A stretch of 64,000 nt of DNA from Dactylellina haptotyla (Eukaryota > Ascomycota > Orbiliomycetes > Orbiliales > Orbiliaceae), in assembly GCA_031310005.1 (NCBI GenBank), contig CM062383.1:2914001-2978000 (forward strand), read 5' to 3'. The translations under genes and the position numbers were made by a program. Positions 60,201 through 64,000 of the stretch are shown here, piece by piece (positions within the stretch are counted from its first letter, which is position 1; each line of letters starts with the position of its first letter). The notes under the pieces were generated by a model. The model made no database searches. It was not told the origin of the DNA and saw nothing but the letters and a program-made list of their open reading frames with translations.

Positions 60201-61632
60201 GCCCTTGCCAGCTACTAGCTAGCTACCCCGCTGCGAGCACGGGCTCGTTGTCCGTCTTTTTAGCTTCGGAGGAAAGAGAAAAATATTTTCTTGCTTTTTA
60301 AAGAGAATTGTGGCACCCGTTCTTCGCGATCTTATCCTGAACCTGGCCTAGCTTCGGGGTTGAGTAGGTAGCAATCGCTCAACAGTTTATTCGGTCTCGT
60401 TTGCCAGCAGCCCGCGTACTGTGGTATCCGTCGATCAACGTCATCGTACGATCGTTTCGTTCCCGCGGGGCAAAAGCCAGAGGGAGATCACAGCAGAGCA
60501 CGTAGATTGCCATTGAGGGTCGATTTCTTCTTGACGATGTGCTCGTCGGGGCCACTCTGTGGATCTCAACAGGTTTTTCGTCGAGTGCTGGTCTCTCTTT
60601 TTTGGGAGACTCCAGAGGATATAAAAAGCTCGAGGGGATTCTGCACATGCAGCGACACGCTGGACCTTAAAGTAAAAGCCTAGCTGGTCTGGAATGTATA
60701 TGCGAGCTGCAGAGTGATTGTGAATTGTCAGCGACCCGACCCAGAACTCCACGATCCCCCTCAGTTGCAGCCAGGCCACTGTCTATATATCACACCTCCT
60801 CTTACCACCCGCCTCTCTCTTGATCCCTTTTACTTTCTCTCCTTCCCTCACGTCTACTAAATAGTTCAATTTGTCAATTGACGTGAGTCTCTCGCAATTG
60901 ACTTGTTTTGAGGAACTGCAAAGGTATATCGCCACCTTTTTCTTCCCTGATGCTATTGTAACGCTGTTTCTTTCATTTTTGCTGCTTGAGCTAGCTCTAG
61001 CTCTAGGCTGTCACTAGCCAAGATACGAGGGCAGACACGTCAACTATTATCAATGGGCGGTGATGTTGCTGCGGATTGCGTCTCCTGCTCTCTGCCGTAT
61101 GCAGAGAACGAGGAGAGTTCCTTCTGTTTTTGCCCCTCTCTGCTGTGTTCCACTATTCCCTGCATCAGATCATTGTCAGGAGCAGGCCTTCCTTTCCCCC
61201 CACTATAATACGTTTTATTTTGTCACGCCTGGCATGGTATGGTCTGCATTAATTAAAATCGGCTGGGGCTGGGTAGCTAGCTCTGGTGGCCCCGCAGCCG
61301 CTGCTGGCCGCCAGCTGGGACGCGGAACGCCGTTTTGGCCCCCAACTACCATCCTGCCACACAACACACTTCGGTACCGGTGTGGGTATGCCGCGGACGA
61401 CGGCGCGCCGTGGAGGCTGTTACGTCAGTTATAAGAGGGGCCGATTCCTTCCCATTGATTCCTATTCTACAACCGTTATAATTTTGCGCTCTTTCTATTC
61501 TCTAGAATAATAGAGAGCAGTTACGGACATCGGATACTACCCGTGTCCGACTCTGCTGCGTATTCTTAGATCTTGCTAATAATATCCTGCGATAGGCACA
61601 GATTGTCATAGATTGTCCATACAACCTTAATC
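57240..61632. other. 4.4-kb gene-free region upstream of the trehalose enzyme gene
   Basis: The first 1 kb is T-rich and probably 3' UTR. Frames of up to 149 codons (for example 59361-59810) lack any family feature. Near the right end, a TATATAT at 60783-60789 is followed by a CT-rich tract (60791-60850) and then a GTGAGT at 60883. A CACAG acceptor lies at about 61593-61602, 30 bp before the ATG. Confidence 0.45.
60783..60850 (+). promoter_or_regulatory. candidate core promoter of the trehalose enzyme gene (TATA plus CT tract)
   Basis: CTATATATCAC is followed by about 60 bp of almost pure pyrimidine, a common arrangement just before fungal transcription starts. A GTGAGT donor 33 bp further on and an acceptor near 61602 would make a 720-nt intron in the 5' UTR. 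AGGGG stress-element cores occur upstream (about 59936, 60633). Inference from motifs only. Confidence 0.4.
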
Positions 61633-64000
61633 ATGTCTGAACCCGCCGCCGCCGCCCAGGGCGCTGCAGCCGCAGCTGCCGACACCCTCACACCTCCCCG
61701 GAGGAACAGCCGCAGGGCTTCCCAGGACGACCACCATGATTTCACATCTCGTGCCCCAGAGGGTGCTGCCTACCGTCGACGTACCAGTATCATGGAAGAC
61801 AAGGAAAGATGGGTTGGAACTGCCCTCACTGTAAGTTGCTTCTACTCTAGCTTATCATCTGGCTATAAATGCGTTCAAAGCTAATTCAATTGTTTGAACA
61901 GCCAATGTATGTTGGTATCGCCGCGCTAGTCATCGATAATCTCCTCGAGATCGGTCTCTCCATCCATGACGGAACTTACTCCACCGATTTCTCAGTCGAG
62001 ACCTACGATGTCACTGCTGAGACCACCCCTGAGGAGGTTTCCAACATGCTCATCAAATATGTTGTTCAGCAGCTTACCACCTTCGCCCGTGAGCACAGCG
62101 TCAAGTTTGTTGGCGCTGGTATCACCGAGGGAGCTGAATACCACTGCCCAACCCTCTGCCATATTATCTGGAAGGAATTGGATATTGTTCCAATCGTTTT
62201 CCACGTCCACATCACTCTTGATCCGGACCATGCTTCTGCCAACTCCACCTACACCCCACCAGCAGCTGGCGTTGAAGTCCGAAGCGTTGATGAACAGGCT
62301 GACTCTGCTGTCCGCAAGTCGCTCATGTACTTCGGTCCAAACCACAACCCACGTCTCACCATCGGTTACCGCAATCAGGTCGAAGTCGACGGTGACGGCA
62401 AGATCCATCTCGTCAGCTTGAAGCAATTCCAAGAAACCGTCCGTGATACCACCTGGCGATGCGTGGAGAAGTATGCCAAAGAAATCAAGGACAAGAAGAT
62501 CAAGATTGCGTTCTTCAACTCTACCCCACAAGGTGGCGGTGTTGCTCTCATGAGACACGCTATGATGAGATTCTACAAGCTCCTCGGCATCGATGTCAGG
62601 TGGTACGTTCCAAAGCCAAACCCGGCTGTCTTTCGTATCACCAAGAACAACCACAACATTCTCCAGGGCGTCAACGACCCATCCGTTGGCTTCAATGCCG
62701 ACCACCAAGCCCAGATGGACCAGTGGATCACATACAACGCTGAGAGATACTGGCTCAAGGAAGGTGGCCCTCTTAGCAAAACTGGTGCCGATGTCATCAT
62801 CATCGATGACCCACAGATGCCCGGTCTCATTCCACTCATCAAGAAGGTCCGCCCAGAGGTGCCTGTCATCTACCGTTCCCACATTGAAATCCGTGGCGAT
62901 TTGGTCTTGAACAAAAACACCGCCCAGAACGACGTCTGGCAGTACCTTTGGGATCGTATCCAGAAAGCCGATGTCTTCATCTCCCACCCTGTCAACAAGT
63001 TCGTTCCAGGCAACGTCCCATCCGACCGCGTCGGTCTCATGGGTGCTGCTACTGACTGGCTCGACGGATTGAGCAAGAACCTCCGCGACTGGGATCTCAG
63101 ATACTACTTCCATAATTTCCGAACTCTCTGCTCCGAGAATAGGATGTACAAGCTCCAATATCCAGCTCGTAACTATATCGTGCAGGTTGCACGTTTCGAT
63201 CCATCGAAGGGTATCCCGACTGTTATTGAGAGTTACGTCAAACTCCGCAAGAAGATGGATAACATCCTCCCCATCAGCAAGATTCCTCAGCTTTTGATGT
63301 AAGTTGTCTTCGTCACTTTACAACCTAGAATGGTAATATTAATCGTTTATTAGTTGCGGTCACGGCGCCATTGATGATCCGGATGCATCCATCATCTACG
63401 ACGAAGTGTTGAACATCCTCGAGAGACCAGAAAATCAGCCATACGTCACCGACATCATCGTCATGCGTATTCCACCATCCGATCAGCGTGAGTAAACTAA
63501 TAATGTTCAGTTACAGCCCTCAAATGACTAACCGTCTGAAATAAATAGTCCTTAATGCCCTCCTCTCCTGCGCCAAGGTCGCCCTTCAGCTCTCCACCCG
63601 TGAAGGTTTCGAAGTCAAGGTCTCGGAGTGTCTGCACAAGGGTATCCCGATCATCGCCAGCAAAGCCGGTGGTATTCCACTGCAAGTCCAGCACGAAAAG
63701 TCCGGCTACCTTGTCGAGCCCGGCGATTCCGATGCCGTCGCGCGCCACTTGTTCGATCTCTGGCGCGACAAGGATCTCTACGAGCGCATGTCTAAATTCG
63801 CTCGTGAGAACGTTTCTGATGAAGTCGGCACTGTCGGCAACAGCTTGGCGTTCATGTATATGGCTGCCAAGATGGGTAAGGGCGGTGCGGTCTTGAAGCC
63901 GAACGGTAAATTCATCAACGATATGCTGAGAGACGATTGCAACGAGCCTTACCAAGAGGGCGAGCCGAGATTGCCGAGAGGCGGACTCGCTGTTATTGGT
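61633..64000 (+). CDS. trehalose synthase / phosphorylase, ccg-9-like (partial, runs off the window)
   Basis: Exons 61633..61830, 61902..63298, 63354..63487 and 63549 to the edge; about 725 residues are present and the C-terminus is missing. A Ser/Ala/Arg-rich N-terminus (RRNSRRAS is a good basophilic kinase site) precedes a GT4-type glycosyltransferase with two Rossmann lobes. Landmarks are FFNSTPQGGGVALMRH, IYRSHIEIRGDL, VARFDPSKGIP, ICGHGAIDDP and STREGFEVKVSE, whose two glutamates give the EX7E motif, then HEKSGYLVEPGD. Homologues include the Neurospora clock-controlled gene ccg-9 product and fungal trehalose phosphorylases, which make or split trehalose using glucose and glucose-1-phosphate. 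Trehalose protects against heat and drought, and the large upstream region fits heavily regulated expression. Direction of the reaction in vivo cannot be read from the sequence. Confidence 0.94.

Noticed and set aside
61992-63158. 388-codon open frame on the minus strand
   Set aside because: It is the antisense shadow of the trehalose enzyme exon, caused by codon bias; the sense frame carries all conserved motifs.

Overview
The window is nuclear DNA of a filamentous ascomycete (Pezizomycotina). The evidence is the many short spliceosomal introns (mostly 44-110 nt) with GTAAGT-like donors, CTAAC/CTGAC branch points and YAG acceptors. The gene content agrees: SAT4/rhodopsin-domain membrane proteins, a Clr5-like protein, a hybrid histidine kinase, a CRH-type GH16 cell-wall enzyme, GH5 mannanase, DOMON-b561, and a ccg-9-like trehalose synthase/phosphorylase. 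The class cannot be fixed from sequence alone; Leotiomycetes would fit but is a guess. Nothing looks bacterial, viral or mitochondrial.

Layout. 0-9 kb: a possible last exon of a + strand gene at the left edge, a seven-exon SAT4-family membrane protein (-), a kelch protein with one membrane span (-) and a cytochrome P450 (+). 9-21 kb: a single-exon 792-residue Arf-like GTPase fusion (-), an eleven-exon hybrid histidine kinase (+) and a secreted DOMON/cytochrome b561 protein (+). 21-37 kb: a GPI-anchored CRH/GH16 transglycosidase (-), an aspartic-type protease (+), a decayed F-box gene (-), an MFS transporter (-), a phospholipase B (-) and a GH5 beta-mannanase (-). 37-42 kb is gene-poor, with one small conserved protein and a zinc-ribbon mini-gene. 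42-50 kb: a second P450 (+), a second SAT4-family protein (-) and a Clr5-like regulator (-). 50-64 kb: mitochondrial FAD glycerol-3-phosphate dehydrogenase (+), a Ser/Gly-rich conserved protein (+) and a trehalose synthase/phosphorylase-like gene (+) cut by the right edge.

The genes do not form an operon-like or biosynthetic cluster. Loose themes are secreted or cell-surface functions (GH16, GH5, phospholipase B, protease, kelch and DOMON proteins), membrane sensing (two SAT4 proteins, the histidine kinase) and carbon/stress metabolism (glycerol-3-P dehydrogenase, trehalose enzyme).

The least ordinary items are the following. The Arf-like GTPase has Cys at the position of catalytic Gln71, lacks the myristoylation glycine, and carries a 600-residue tail with three diverged copies of an FW...LWxxYY module. 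A 5-nt microexon splits the phosphorylation-site H-box of the histidine kinase. The F-box gene carries an in-frame stop and a frame break. Exon models were built by hand from splice motifs, reading frame and family conservation; each retained multi-exon model has a total length divisible by three.
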